In this document: piece after piece, positions 1-8,984 of the stretch
Layout of the letters: every line of letters starts with the position of its first letter
Position numbering within the stretch: position 1 is the stretch's first letter
Source of the DNA: Bacillota bacterium
Lineage (GTDB): Bacteria > Bacteroidota > Bacteroidia > Bacteroidales > Bacteroidaceae
Direction of reading: 5' to 3'
Length of the DNA: 64,000 nt
NCBI GenBank assembly: GCA_023664625.1
Contig: JAMPFD010000001.1
Span: forward strand, 186,001-250,000
Position numbers and translations under genes: made by a program
The notes under the pieces: generated by a model
Seen by the model: only the letters and a program-made list of their open reading frames with translations
The model's database searches: none
Told to the model about the DNA's origin: nothing

Positions 1-1178
1 TTATCCAGAACTATGCGTTCGTCCGCCGTCTGCCACTCTGCAAGAGCATCGTTGACCTCATTGCCGGCATCGAACAATGACTGCTCAAAGCGCAGGACAG
101 CTTCCTCCTGCCGAGCTTTGGCAACGGCAAGGTTTGCAATATTCATGCCTTTATCGAACAGAGGTGCTGTGAGAGAGGCTATGGCTGATGACAGCCATTT
201 TCCCGGATTGAGTATCGAACCGCCACCGCTATTCGTCCATCCTGTTGAACCAGAGAGTGTCAGACTCGGATAGAAAGCCGCGCGGGCGGAGTTCGTGGCA
301 TAGAAAGCTTCGACGAGTGCCGCCTCTGCCTGCCGCACATCGGGACGGTTGGAAAGAAGCAAGAGAGGCAATCCTGAGACAAGTTCCTCGGGAAAGCTCT
401 GGTCAGCAAGTGTACCGCGTCCTATTCTGTGAGCCGGCTCTTTAAGCAGGGCGCACAGGCTGTTCTCAGTCTCAATTATACTCTTGCGGATTGTCAGGCG
501 CGAAGCGTCAAGAGCGGTACGGCCAGCGCGTGCCTGACGTACCGCCACATCATCGGAGCGGCCTGCATGCACAAGGGCTTCGAGCGTCGCAATTGTCTCA
601 TCCCAGTTGGCAAGTGTCTTGTCCGATATTGCAAGTTGCTCGTCAAGCATCAGCAATGTGTAATAGCTTTCAACAATAGTTGCCACAAGCTGTGTCCTTA
701 CCACCTGCTCGTATGCACGGCTTTGCTCCACAGCCGCAGCGGCACCCCTCTTCGCATTGGTAACTTTTCCGAAGATATCAATCTCCCATGAGGCGGCCAC
801 ACCGAAATTATAAGTCTTCTTCGTGTCGCCGTTATACCGGCTTATACCGGCTTGCGGCACAAGACTGACAGACGGGAGATAGGACAGACGGGCATTCATC
901 AGCACCGCCTGTGCTTCCTCTGACTGCAGGCGAGCGACACTAAGGTCGGTACTACGTTCAAGTCCGGTGGCGATCAGCGTCTGCAAGTATGGGTCAGAGA
1001 ACAACTCGCGCCACGGTTTTGACGCTATGGTGACAGTATCTGTCCCCGCTGCCGCATCCCTGTAAAGACTGTCCGTAACGGTCTTCAGGTCAGGACGTGA
1101 GTATCCGGAATATATTCCGCAACTGCCAAGCAGGCTGGTTATGGCAAGAAAGACTACTATATAATGTATATTCTTCAT
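1..1178 (-). CDS. Outer-membrane efflux lipoprotein (TolC/OprM type), 3' end beyond window
   Basis: Outer-membrane channel of a tripartite RND pump. The frame is open from the ATG at 1176-1178 (read on minus) to the window edge, giving about 392 residues without a stop, so the C-terminus is missing. The N-terminus is a lipoprotein signal ending in a lipobox (LLGSC near residue 20), as in the NodT/OprM branch. Two outer-membrane efflux repeats are recognisable; the conserved ENSLCALL and LLSNRPDVRQAEA segments are typical of this family. It starts 35 bases after the pump gene and is last in the adaptor-pump-channel operon. Substrate cannot be told from sequence. Confidence 0.93.
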   Translation of the reverse strand, partial: MKNIHYIVVFLAITSLLGSCGIYSGYSRPDLKTVTDSLYRDAAAGTDTVTIASKPWRELFSDPYLQTLIATGLERSTDLSVARLQSEEAQAVLMNARLSYLPSVSLVPQAGISRYNGDTKKTYNFGVAASWEIDIFGKVTNAKRGAAAAVEQSRAYEQVVRTQLVATIVESYYTLLMLDEQLAISDKTLANWDETIATLEALVHAGRSDDVAVRQARAGRTALDASRLTIRKSIIETENSLCALLKEPAHRIGRGTLADQSFPEELVSGLPLLLLSNRPDVRQAEAALVEAFYATNSARAAFYPSLTLSGSTGWTNSGGGSILNPGKWLSSAIASLTAPLFDKGMNIANLAVAKARQEEAVLRFEQSLFDAGNEVNDALAEWQTADERIVLD

Positions 1179-1213
1179 TTTCTCTTACATTTTTCTATTT
1201 GCAAAAACTTTGT

Positions 1214-4200
1214 TCAGGCTCTTTTGCGTCCAGGCAGGAACCCTTCCTGCAAGTATTGGAAGACAATGAACAGTGACGGCACCACGAACAGAAGGCCTAC
1301 GGTGCCGAGAAGCATGCCGCCGACCGTGCCTACACCTACAGATATATTGCCGTTGGCACCGACACCCTTTGAGGACATAAGCGGGATCATGCCGAAAATC
1401 ATAGTCAGCGAAGTCATCAGTATAGGGCGTAGACGCGCCTTGGCTGCCGACATTGCGGCAGTGGTGATGCTCATGCCCTGACGGCGGCGGTCAGAGGCAT
1501 ATTCTGTGAGCAGGATAGCTGTCTTGGCAAGCAGTCCTATGAGCATGATGAGGCCGATCTGCATGTATATGTTATTCTCCAAGCCCCAAAGCTTTGCGAA
1601 AATAAAGCTTCCGAGCAATCCGAAAGGTACGGAAAGGATAACAGCAAACGGTATCATCAGACTCTCATAGAGTGCACATAGAATAAGATAGATAAAGACT
1701 ATGCAGATGATGAACACCATTGTAGTCGTGTTTTCTGTCGATGCCTCCTCACGAGACATGCCTCCGAACTCATATCCGTAGCCCTCCGGCAATGCCGTCT
1801 CTGCCACCTCCTTTATCGCCTCGATAGCCTGACCGGAGCTGTAGCCGTCGGCAGGGGTGCCGGAAACACTGATGGCAGTGAACAGATTGAAGCGCGAAAG
1901 ACTCTCCGAGCCGTAGACACGGGTAAGCGTCAGATACTGTGAGATTGGCGTCATCTCACCCGATGAGTTACGGACGAAGATATTATTGAGGGCTTCTGTA
2001 TCAAGACGATATTCTGGGGAAGCCTGTACCATGACACGATAGAGCTTGGTAAAGCGGTTTAGATTGCTTGAGTAGCTTCCGCCGACATAATCTGACAGCG
2101 TGCTGAGTACGTCTGACGGAGACACTCCGTTGCGCTTGCACAGGGCAGCATCGACTTCAACCATGTACTGTGGATACTTTGTGGCAAACGTTGTGTAGGC
2201 ACGTGAAATCTCAGGGCGCTTATTCAATGCATCAATAAACTCGTTGGTATGTTTCAGCAAGTCATCCACAGTACCGCCCTTTTTGTCCTGTACATAAAGG
2301 TCAAAGCCGTTGCTCATGCCATAACCTGAAATCATCGGGCGGGTGGAAAGGCGTATGGACGCTGCCTTGATGCCGGCGGTCCGGCGGTATATTTCATTCA
2401 TCACAGAATTGATATCATCACCCTTGTCCTTACGCTCCTCCCAATTTTTAAGGCGGATAGTAAATGAGCCTGCCGATGCAGACTGATTGTTCTGAGCATC
2501 CTTGCCGGTAACTCGTGAATAAATCCTTATCTGCGGAATGCCTTGTATGGCAGCCTCAATCTCATCCATCACACGGGCCGTCTCTGCAAGATTGCTTCCA
2601 GGAGCAGTCTGCACGTTGACATTAACGGAGCCCATGTCTTCCTGCGGCACAAGTCCTGTCTTGGTAGTGTTCAGCAATATTGCAAGAAAAACAACTGCCA
2701 TAGCGATACTTCCCACTGCTATCCACTTACGGCGCAACAGGAACGACACTCCTTTCATATACTTCTGCTGCATGTGACGGAAGGAACTGTCAAAGGCATA
2801 GTGGAACCGGTCGGAGAACCCGGGCTTGTCCCCTGCCGCCTTGCGCGGTTTCATGATCAGTGCACACAGGGCCGGACTAAGAGTCATGGCGTTAAGCAAT
2901 GATACTGCAACGGCAACCGCCATCGTCAGACCGAACTGCGTATAGAACACACCGGTGGTGCCGCCCATGAAACTTACAGGTATGAAGACGGCCATAAAGA
3001 CAACTGTTGTTGTCATAAGTGCCGATGTCAGGCCACGCATGGCATCCACCGTGGCGTCATACGGCGACGTATATCCTTCATCAAACTTTGCCTGGACAGC
3101 CTCAACGACAACGATACTGTCATCCACGACCGTACCGATGACGAGAACCAAGGCAAACAATGTAAGCAGATTAAGACTGAAGCCTACGGCATATATGAAT
3201 GCAAATGTGCCGACGAGTGAGACAATGATGGCGAGTGATGGGATAAGCGTGGCACGCAAGTCATGCAGAAAGACATAGACAACAAGGACAACAAGGATGA
3301 TTGCGATGACAAGCGTCTCGACCACATTGGCTATTGAAGCGTCAAGGAAGTCCTTTGTGCTGGTGATGTCCGTAAGAACCATGCCCTTCGGCAGCGATGA
3401 CTGCATATTTTCCATCACCCGGTCTATCTCAGTGATAATCTCATTGGCATTGGAACCGGATGTCTGCGACATCATACAGTTGGCTCCCGGATGTCCGTTG
3501 GTGCCGCTCTGCATGGCATAGTTCTCCGCCCCCAGTTCTATGCGTGCAACGTCTTTCAGGCGCAGGACATCACCGTCAGGCAGGGATTTGACGACCATGT
3601 TTCCATAATCCTCCTCATCCTCGTAACGTCCGCGGTACTTCAGCACGTACTGGAAAGTATTGTCCGACTCAGAGCCGAGCGTTCCCGTAGGCGATTCCAC
3701 GTTCTGTTCGGCAAGAACGGCAGTGATATCTGACGGCATCAGCCCATACTGTGCCATACGCTGCGGGTCGAGCCATATACGCATGGAATAGCTGGCACCC
3801 CAGATATTCACCTCACCTACTCCTGCAATGCGCGACATCTGTGGCTCTATGTTGATTTTCATGTAGTTCGTCAGGAAGTTGGCATCGTAGGAGTCATCGG
3901 GCGAATAGAGCGATATGGCTTTCAGCTGGCTGTTCTGACGCTTACGCACCGTCACACCCGACTTCGTGACCTCTGCCGGGAGGAGTCCCTGAGCAGAAGC
4001 GACACGGTTCTGGACATTGACCACAGCCATATCGGCATCTGTTCCCTGCTTGAAGTAAACACTGACAGAGGCGGAGCCTGTATTGGTGGCGGTAGAGGTC
4101 ATGTACATCATGTTCTCCACGCCATTGAGCTGTTCTTCCAGAGGAACGATGACACTCTTCATCACCGTCTCCGCATTGGCACCGGTATATGTGGCACTGA

Positions 4201-4336
4201 CGCGCACCGTAGGCGGTGCGATGTCAGGGAACTGTTCCATGGCAAGCTGGCTCAGTCCTATAAGACCGATGATGACGACGGCAACGGAAATCACACCCGA
4301 AAGTATCGGGCGGTCAATGAAAGTCTTGACAGTCAT
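1214..4336 (-). CDS. RND (HAE1 family) multidrug efflux transporter, inner-membrane pump
   Basis: Inner-membrane proton-driven pump of the AcrB/MexB type, 1040 residues, a full family length. The N-terminus (FIDRPILSGVISVAVVIIGL) is the canonical first membrane helix. Two copies of the 6-helix-plus-periplasmic-loop layout are present. The TM4 pair of adjacent aspartates (GTVVDDSIVVVE, near residue 400) provides the proton relay and is intact. The start lies 3 bases after the adaptor stop, implying translational coupling. Most likely exports hydrophobic drugs, bile acids or similar amphiphiles; the exact substrate is inference. Confidence 0.96.
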   Translation of the reverse strand: MTVKTFIDRPILSGVISVAVVIIGLIGLSQLAMEQFPDIAPPTVRVSATYTGANAETVMKSVIVPLEEQLNGVENMMYMTSTATNTGSASVSVYFKQGTDADMAVVNVQNRVASAQGLLPAEVTKSGVTVRKRQNSQLKAISLYSPDDSYDANFLTNYMKINIEPQMSRIAGVGEVNIWGASYSMRIWLDPQRMAQYGLMPSDITAVLAEQNVESPTGTLGSESDNTFQYVLKYRGRYEDEEDYGNMVVKSLPDGDVLRLKDVARIELGAENYAMQSGTNGHPGANCMMSQTSGSNANEIITEIDRVMENMQSSLPKGMVLTDITSTKDFLDASIANVVETLVIAIILVVLVVYVFLHDLRATLIPSLAIIVSLVGTFAFIYAVGFSLNLLTLFALVLVIGTVVDDSIVVVEAVQAKFDEGYTSPYDATVDAMRGLTSALMTTTVVFMAVFIPVSFMGGTTGVFYTQFGLTMAVAVAVSLLNAMTLSPALCALIMKPRKAAGDKPGFSDRFHYAFDSSFRHMQQKYMKGVSFLLRRKWIAVGSIAMAVVFLAILLNTTKTGLVPQEDMGSVNVNVQTAPGSNLAETARVMDEIEAAIQGIPQIRIYSRVTGKDAQNNQSASAGSFTIRLKNWEERKDKGDDINSVMNEIYRRTAGIKAASIRLSTRPMISGYGMSNGFDLYVQDKKGGTVDDLLKHTNEFIDALNKRPEISRAYTTFATKYPQYMVEVDAALCKRNGVSPSDVLSTLSDYVGGSYSSNLNRFTKLYRVMVQASPEYRLDTEALNNIFVRNSSGEMTPISQYLTLTRVYGSESLSRFNLFTAISVSGTPADGYSSGQAIEAIKEVAETALPEGYGYEFGGMSREEASTENTTTMVFIICIVFIYLILCALYESLMIPFAVILSVPFGLLGSFIFAKLWGLENNIYMQIGLIMLIGLLAKTAILLTEYASDRRRQGMSITTAAMSAAKARLRPILMTSLTMIFGMIPLMSSKGVGANGNISVGVGTVGGMLLGTVGLLFVVPSLFIVFQYLQEGFLPGRKRA

Positions 4337-4339
4337 GGC

Positions 4340-5458
4340 TTACTCCTTTCCGTTTTTCGGATTGACAGCCGCGCCCTCCTTTACCAGTCCGGCTCCTTCG
4401 GCAATGATTACCTCACCGGCCTTCAGACCATCCTCCACGACATATTCCGTACCATTATTGAGACGGTACAATGTAACGGGAGCAGACTGCGCCTTTCCGT
4501 CCACGACCTTATATACGAATTTTTTGTTCTGAAACTCATAAGTAGCACTCTGCGGAATGACGACGGCATTTGTCAGCACGGTAGGTACAATCACCGTAGC
4601 ACTGCCGCCTCCACGGAGCAGGCTTTTAGGATTTGGGAAATCGGCACGAAGGGTTACGGCTCCCGTTCCTGCCGTCACTATTCCGCTAACGGCAGAGATA
4701 CGTCCTTTCTCGGAATAGGCCTTTCCGTTGCTCATGCGCAGCTCCACTTCCGCCATCTTTTGTATAAATTCCTCAAGTGAGCCGTACTGTTCCATCAGGT
4801 TGGTCACCTGACTTTCTGTCAGCGAGAAGTAGGCATACATGCAGCTGTCATCAGAGACCGTGACGAGCGGCTCCTGTATTCCGCTGCTGACCAGTGCTCC
4901 GACACGGTAGGCTATCATACCTGCCACTCCGTCCACCGGACTTTTCACCTCTGTGTAAGACAGGTTATTACGGGCATTGACCTCCTGCGCACGTGCCTGA
5001 GACAGCGCTGCCTTTGCGGCAACATATTCATTGCGGGCAACACTGAGGTCATAGTCCTGCACCACATTCTTCTCCCTCAGCATCCTGACACTCTCAAGAT
5101 TGAGCCGTGCAGTGGCAAGCTTCGCCTCGGCACTCTTTACGTTGGCAGAGGCTTCCGCCAAAGCAGCCTTATACGGAACCTGGTCTATAATGAACAGCGT
5201 CTGTCCCTTGCGCACCTTCTGCCCCTCACCTATGCATATCCGGGTTATCAGTCCGCTGACCTGCGGGCGCACCTCGACAACCTGCCGTCCCTCCAGCCGG
5301 GCGGTGTACTCCGACCTGAGTGTACGGTTTTCCTGTGCAACAGTCATCGTCTTATAGTCAGAACTCTCTGTCTCATGCTTATCCTTCTTGCATGCGGTCA
5401 TGGATATTCCTGCAAGAAGGATTAATAAAATCTTATAATACGTGCTATTCCTGTACAT
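4340..5458 (-). CDS. RND efflux periplasmic adaptor lipoprotein (AcrA/MexA type)
   Basis: Membrane-fusion protein linking pump and outer-membrane channel. About 372 residues: lipoprotein signal with lipobox MTAC, biotinyl-lipoyl-like half motifs (EVRPQVSGLITRICIGEGQK and SPVDGVAGMIAYRVGALV), a coiled-coil hairpin between them and a beta-barrel/MP domain. The start at 5458 (MYRNSTYYKILL) is chosen because the next upstream ATG, at 5485, overlaps the predicted -7 promoter box and would add nine residues in front of the signal peptide. First gene of the efflux operon, divergent from the sensor kinase at 6341. Confidence 0.94.
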   Translation of the reverse strand: MYRNSTYYKILLILLAGISMTACKKDKHETESSDYKTMTVAQENRTLRSEYTARLEGRQVVEVRPQVSGLITRICIGEGQKVRKGQTLFIIDQVPYKAALAEASANVKSAEAKLATARLNLESVRMLREKNVVQDYDLSVARNEYVAAKAALSQARAQEVNARNNLSYTEVKSPVDGVAGMIAYRVGALVSSGIQEPLVTVSDDSCMYAYFSLTESQVTNLMEQYGSLEEFIQKMAEVELRMSNGKAYSEKGRISAVSGIVTAGTGAVTLRADFPNPKSLLRGGGSATVIVPTVLTNAVVIPQSATYEFQNKKFVYKVVDGKAQSAPVTLYRLNNGTEYVVEDGLKAGEVIIAEGAGLVKEGAAVNPKNGKE

Positions 5459-5482
5459 AATTAAAAAACATTTTTGCAGATG

Positions 5483-5490
5483 CAAAAGTA
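5483..5490 (-). promoter_or_regulatory. Predicted -7 box for the efflux operon
   Basis: TACTTTTG on minus matches the Bacteroidetes -7 consensus TAnnTTTG. It lies 25 bases upstream of the adaptor ATG. No clear TTTG at -33 was seen. Confidence 0.5.
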
Positions 5491-5791
5491 CTCATTCCCC
5501 GGATAAAAGCTCTGCCCACACGACAAAAGCGGTGGCATATAACCGTTTTTCGGTGGCGAACACGCAATTTCGAAATATCTGCGGGAGTTTCTGCTGAACA
5601 GACAGGTAACTGCGGGTTAGCACAGACTAATTCCCGACAGTCACTTATCCGACAAAATTCCACCCACTCATAAAAGTTTCACCGGATAACAATAAGGGTA
5701 CAGCCAATACATATAAGTCTGCCAACAAAATCAATTTATGGAGCAGGCAGGTGAAAAGTGACAAAAAAAACTTTTGAGAAAAACATCTGTC

Positions 5792-6140
5792 GGTTTTCAA
5801 ATGCGCTATTTATCATAATCAGAAGAATATGCTCCATACGGCACTTGACTTTGCCGTTTCTCACCAAAAAAAGAAGTAAAAACACTATTTCTCACAGCAA
5901 AAACCTACATATTGCATCACTTTTCATTACCTTTCATCATGCCAACCGTTACCATTCGCCGTGCAAAAGATAACGATTCACGGAATAATTCATGACGAGC
6001 AATCACAGCACCTCCGACAACCCACTGATTATCAACGCAATGGAGAAAAACCTGAAATTTTGCGTTTTTCTGAGCTTTCTTTCTCATTTTTGTTTTTATT
6101 TGATTCTCATGAAAGGAAAAGACAGTGAGTTTTCTTATTT
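5792..6140 (+). repeat. Composite dispersed repeat block, copy 1
   Basis: Collinear with 22961-23310. Matching landmarks, in order: CTATTTATCATAAT followed by AGAAGAA (from 5806), the 22-bp-period array (from 5926), CCGACAAC followed two bases later by ACTG (about 6014), GAAATTTTGCG (about 6054) and AGTTTTCTT (about 6128). Offsets between landmarks agree within one or two bases in the two copies. Spacer sequence has diverged. No coding potential seen. Confidence 0.65.
5926..5991 (+). repeat. 22-bp-period tandem repeat, three degenerate units
   Basis: Units start at 5926, 5948 and 5970. Each begins with a form of GTTACCTTTC and ends near a CATG..AAAAG form. The same unit recurs at 23097-23162 and 36416-36503. 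Confidence 0.65.
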
Positions 6141-6213
6141 TTCTGTGTCCGGAACAACATGAAGAATCCTTAATAAATTTGCGTTTATATTCTTCTTTCA
6201 CAATAAAATAATG

Positions 6214-6221
6214 TACCTTTG
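6214..6221 (+). promoter_or_regulatory. Predicted -7 box for the kinase/regulator operon
   Basis: TACCTTTG fits TAnnTTTG. A start about 7 bases downstream would give a leader of about 110 bases made mostly of the repeat. Confidence 0.55.
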
Positions 6222-6275
6222 CATAAGATAGGCAGGCAGCCGGCAAAGTGAAAGCAAGCTTTCTTTGCACAAGCA
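6214..6275 (+). repeat. 66-bp-family repeat, carrying the sensor-kinase promoter
   Basis: Reads as the reverse complement of the repeats at 31825-31978 and 34121-34210. It begins with a -7-like box followed by CATAAGATAGGC, then GGCAAAGTGAAAGCAAGC. Its orientation directs the box towards the kinase gene. Confidence 0.6.
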
Positions 6276-6340
6276 ACCTACCGGAATGTCATCCCCCGGA
6301 TAGATGGCATGCCTTTTTCGACTGACAATAAAACATAAGA

Positions 6341-7372
6341 ATGAAGAATATCGCACTGTACATAGACATGGCGTTCTGCCTCGTACTACTGCCTCTGATG
6401 ATTTACGCATTTCCCGTGGAAAGATGGCTGGGCATGCATCCCATGTTCTTCGGCTCATTCATCGGTTGGCTGTATGCCACGTATTTCCTGTATAAATACT
6501 TTATCATACCCCGCCTCTTCAAAAGCGGAACGCAGCGTATGGCTGCCATTGCGGCAATAGTCTTCTCACTGTCCGTCACATTTCTTTTGTCAACATACGA
6601 AATCAACTCTCCGCTATATCATCTCCGCATGAAGCAGCTTGCGCTATATCCCTATCCGATCTGGGGCGTAAGGCAAAACCAGCAGGCCGTATGGCTCCAT
6701 TATATCATCGTCGTCATATTCTGTTTTGCCGTCGGAATGCTGAACGAAGCATACATACAGCGTATGGCACGCAAGGAGGTGGAGTATGAGCGTAACAAGG
6801 CGGAGCTTGCTCTCTACAAGGCACAGATAAACCCTCATTTCCTTTTCAACACGCTGAACACAATCTACGGACTGCTCATCACGCACTCCGACAAAACCGA
6901 GACGACACTCGAACAGTTCATAAATCTGACAAAGTACATGTACAACAATGCCGGCCGTGACTACATCTCACTTGAAGAAGAGGTGGAATATATCCGGCAG
7001 TACATCGCCCTTCAGGAACTGCGCCTCAACGAATTTGCCGACATACGCTTCCTTCATGAGGTTGAGGACGAGGCAATGCAGGTGCCGCCAATGATGCTCA
7101 TAACTTTCGTGGAGAATGCATTCAAGTACGGCATATCGTCCAACGAGCCGTGCTTCATACATATCCGTATGGAGCAGCATGGCGGAACACTGGAGTTTGA
7201 AGTGACAAACTCCGCATTCGGGCACAGTGCCAAACACTCCGGACGCATTGGCATAGAAAACTGCCGGCGACGCCTGGCACTGCTTTATCACGACCGCCAT
7301 CATCTGCACACAGGACACACTGACGAAGGAACGTTCAAGGTACATCTCGAACTTAAATCCATAAACTCATGA
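6341..7372 (+). CDS. LytS/YehU-family sensor histidine kinase
   Basis: Membrane sensor kinase of the His_kinase (PF06580) class, 343 residues. Four predicted membrane helices in the first 140 residues (about 6-24, 34-54, 67-85, 118-138) with no large periplasmic sensor domain, then a linker and the phospho-acceptor motif QINPHFLFNTLN (His166). The C-terminal ATPase shows the N box (FVENAFKYG, Asn259) and a G box (GRIGIENCRRRL). Its stop overlaps the start of the LytTR regulator by 4 bases, so the two form a pair. Divergent from the efflux operon; control of the pump is possible but unproven. Confidence 0.93.
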   Translation: MKNIALYIDMAFCLVLLPLMIYAFPVERWLGMHPMFFGSFIGWLYATYFLYKYFIIPRLFKSGTQRMAAIAAIVFSLSVTFLLSTYEINSPLYHLRMKQLALYPYPIWGVRQNQQAVWLHYIIVVIFCFAVGMLNEAYIQRMARKEVEYERNKAELALYKAQINPHFLFNTLNTIYGLLITHSDKTETTLEQFINLTKYMYNNAGRDYISLEEEVEYIRQYIALQELRLNEFADIRFLHEVEDEAMQVPPMMLITFVENAFKYGISSNEPCFIHIRMEQHGGTLEFEVTNSAFGHSAKHSGRIGIENCRRRLALLYHDRHHLHTGHTDEGTFKVHLELKSINS

Positions 7373-8076
7373 TTAGATGCATAGCCATAGACGATGAGCC
7401 TGTCGCACTCAGCATAATAAGCCGTTACTGCGAACGGCGCGGAGGAATGACATTGGAGACTTTCAGCTCGCCGCGCCTCGGAATGCAGCGTGTCCGTGAA
7501 TGGCAGCCGGACATAGTATTCCTCGACATTGAGATGAACGGCATATCAGGAATAGAACTGGCACGCCGGCTCCCGCCATCCTGCTGCCTGATATTCACCA
7601 CAGCCTATGCCAGATATGCATTGGAAGGATTCGAGGTAAATGCCGTGGACTTCCTGCACAAGCCGTACTTCTACGAACGCTTCGACCGTGCAATGCAGAA
7701 GGCAGAGCAGTGGCTGCGCATGCACGACCTGCTCAGTGCTGCCGAATCTCCCGCACGACAGCTGATCCTGAAATCAGACTACAAGAATGTCTCTGTGTCC
7801 ATTGATACCATCCTGTACATAGAATCTTTGGGCAATTACATAAAAATCCACTCCGCGGACAGGAGCACCCTGCTTTCGAAAATGCCTCTGCGCACCATGG
7901 AGGAGCAGCTCCCAAAAGAGGAGTTCATACGTATCCACCGCTCTTTTCTCGTGCAAAAGAAACGGATTGAAAGATTCTCACGCACGGAAGTGGTTATGGC
8001 AAAAACAGGGAAATGCCTGCCGATAGGTACGAAATATGCTGACAATGTACTGACGGTCTTGGAGAAGAAGGATTAG
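7369..8076 (+). CDS. LytTR-family response regulator
   Basis: Two-domain regulator, 235 residues. Receiver domain with acidic pair (IDDE, residues 8-9), phospho-acceptor Asp53 (FLDIEM), Thr/Ser switch (FTTAY) and Lys98 (HKPY). Residues about 130-230 form a LytTR DNA-binding domain (ILYIESLGNYIKI ... FIRIHRSFLVQKKRI). Translationally coupled to the kinase through an ATGA overlap. LytTR regulators bind direct repeats upstream of targets; none was assigned here. Confidence 0.94.
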   Translation: MIRCIAIDDEPVALSIISRYCERRGGMTLETFSSPRLGMQRVREWQPDIVFLDIEMNGISGIELARRLPPSCCLIFTTAYARYALEGFEVNAVDFLHKPYFYERFDRAMQKAEQWLRMHDLLSAAESPARQLILKSDYKNVSVSIDTILYIESLGNYIKIHSADRSTLLSKMPLRTMEEQLPKEEFIRIHRSFLVQKKRIERFSRTEVVMAKTGKCLPIGTKYADNVLTVLEKKD

Positions 8077-8117
8077 AGGGGACATAAATCAAAAAGCGAT
8101 GCCTGCACGAAAACGAT

Positions 8118-8927
8118 ATGAAAACTGACACGGAGCTATCCATATATAAGCCATGCGGACCGCTGCGCGGATACGTACGCCACTATTGGGTCCTGCGAGA
8201 CAGCTGGCAGGCCTGTGCCCTGACTTTTCCGACCGGCAGCCCTCAAATGCTCTTCCATAAACGGACGCCGTTGTTCATACCGGAAATATCTGCCGAACAG
8301 AGCAGGCTCACCATCAGCGGACAAGTGAATTTCCCGTCACATCTCTCCTGCCGGGGAGACACGGAGATGATCGCCGTCGTGTTCTATCCTCACACGGCAG
8401 GAATCTTCACGGGAACGCCGCCATCTAAGTTCCATAACCTTGAAATCTCAGGCTACGACCTTGGCGACAAGGACTTGGCAGACCTTGCGGCAAGGATTTT
8501 CAGCTGCGAGGACAACAATCTGTGCATATCATTTATAGAGAGATGGCTGCTCGCAAGGCTTTACGGATGCGGTTCACTGCTCGATGTCCGCCGTATAGGC
8601 CATGCAGTAGGACGGCTTATGACATCACCGCAGACGACCGTCACTGAGCTGGCTGACCTGACGTGCCTCAGCAGGAAACAGTTTGGGCGGGTATTCTGCT
8701 CTTCCGTGGGTATGATGCCAAAGGAATACACACGCATTGTCAGGTTTCAGAAATCGCTGTGGATGATGCAGCAGGGACAGCGTGACTATGTACGCATAGC
8801 CCACGGCTGCGGATATTCCGATCAGTCGCATTTCATCCGGGAGTTCAGGAAGTTCAGCGGACATACGCCGGTGACAATATTCAGGGAGTGCATACCGTAT
8901 TCCGATTTGTTCACCTCCCTTGCATAA
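8118..8927 (+). CDS. AraC-family transcriptional regulator
   Basis: 269 residues. The N-terminal part (YKPCGPLRGYVRHYW ... FPTGSPQMLFHKR) resembles the DUF6597 sensor domain found in many Bacteroidetes AraC proteins. The C-terminal part is a double helix-turn-helix (VTELADLTCLSRKQFGRVF and RIAHGCGYSDQSHFIREFRK, ending GHTPVTIFRE). It lies 41 bases after the LytTR gene and may be co-transcribed. The ligand and targets are unknown; the CatA-like gene just downstream is one candidate. Confidence 0.9.
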   Translation: MKTDTELSIYKPCGPLRGYVRHYWVLRDSWQACALTFPTGSPQMLFHKRTPLFIPEISAEQSRLTISGQVNFPSHLSCRGDTEMIAVVFYPHTAGIFTGTPPSKFHNLEISGYDLGDKDLADLAARIFSCEDNNLCISFIERWLLARLYGCGSLLDVRRIGHAVGRLMTSPQTTVTELADLTCLSRKQFGRVFCSSVGMMPKEYTRIVRFQKSLWMMQQGQRDYVRIAHGCGYSDQSHFIREFRKFSGHTPVTIFRECIPYSDLFTSLA

Positions 8928-8964
8928 TGTCCCTTTTCTTCTATCCTGGATAAATTTCTTTCCG

Positions 8965-8972
8965 TAACTTTG
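8965..8972 (+). promoter_or_regulatory. Predicted -7 box for the CatA-like gene
   Basis: TAACTTTG fits TAnnTTTG. It decides the start of the following gene: an in-frame ATG at 8970 lies inside the box, leaving 8985 as the usable start with a very short leader. Confidence 0.55.
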
Positions 8973-8984
8973 CCCCAAAAAAAC

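Larger units (their letters stand above)
5459..6340. other. Gene-free divergent intergenic region
   Basis: About 880 bases between the efflux operon and the sensor kinase. It holds the efflux promoter, a composite repeat block (5792-6140) with 22-bp tandem units, and a promoter-bearing 66-bp-family repeat next to the kinase. Short open frames here overlap the repeats and show no protein-like features. Confidence 0.7.

Noticed and set aside
5459..5485. Efflux adaptor starting at 5485
   Set aside because: The ATG overlaps the predicted -7 box and adds residues ahead of the signal peptide.
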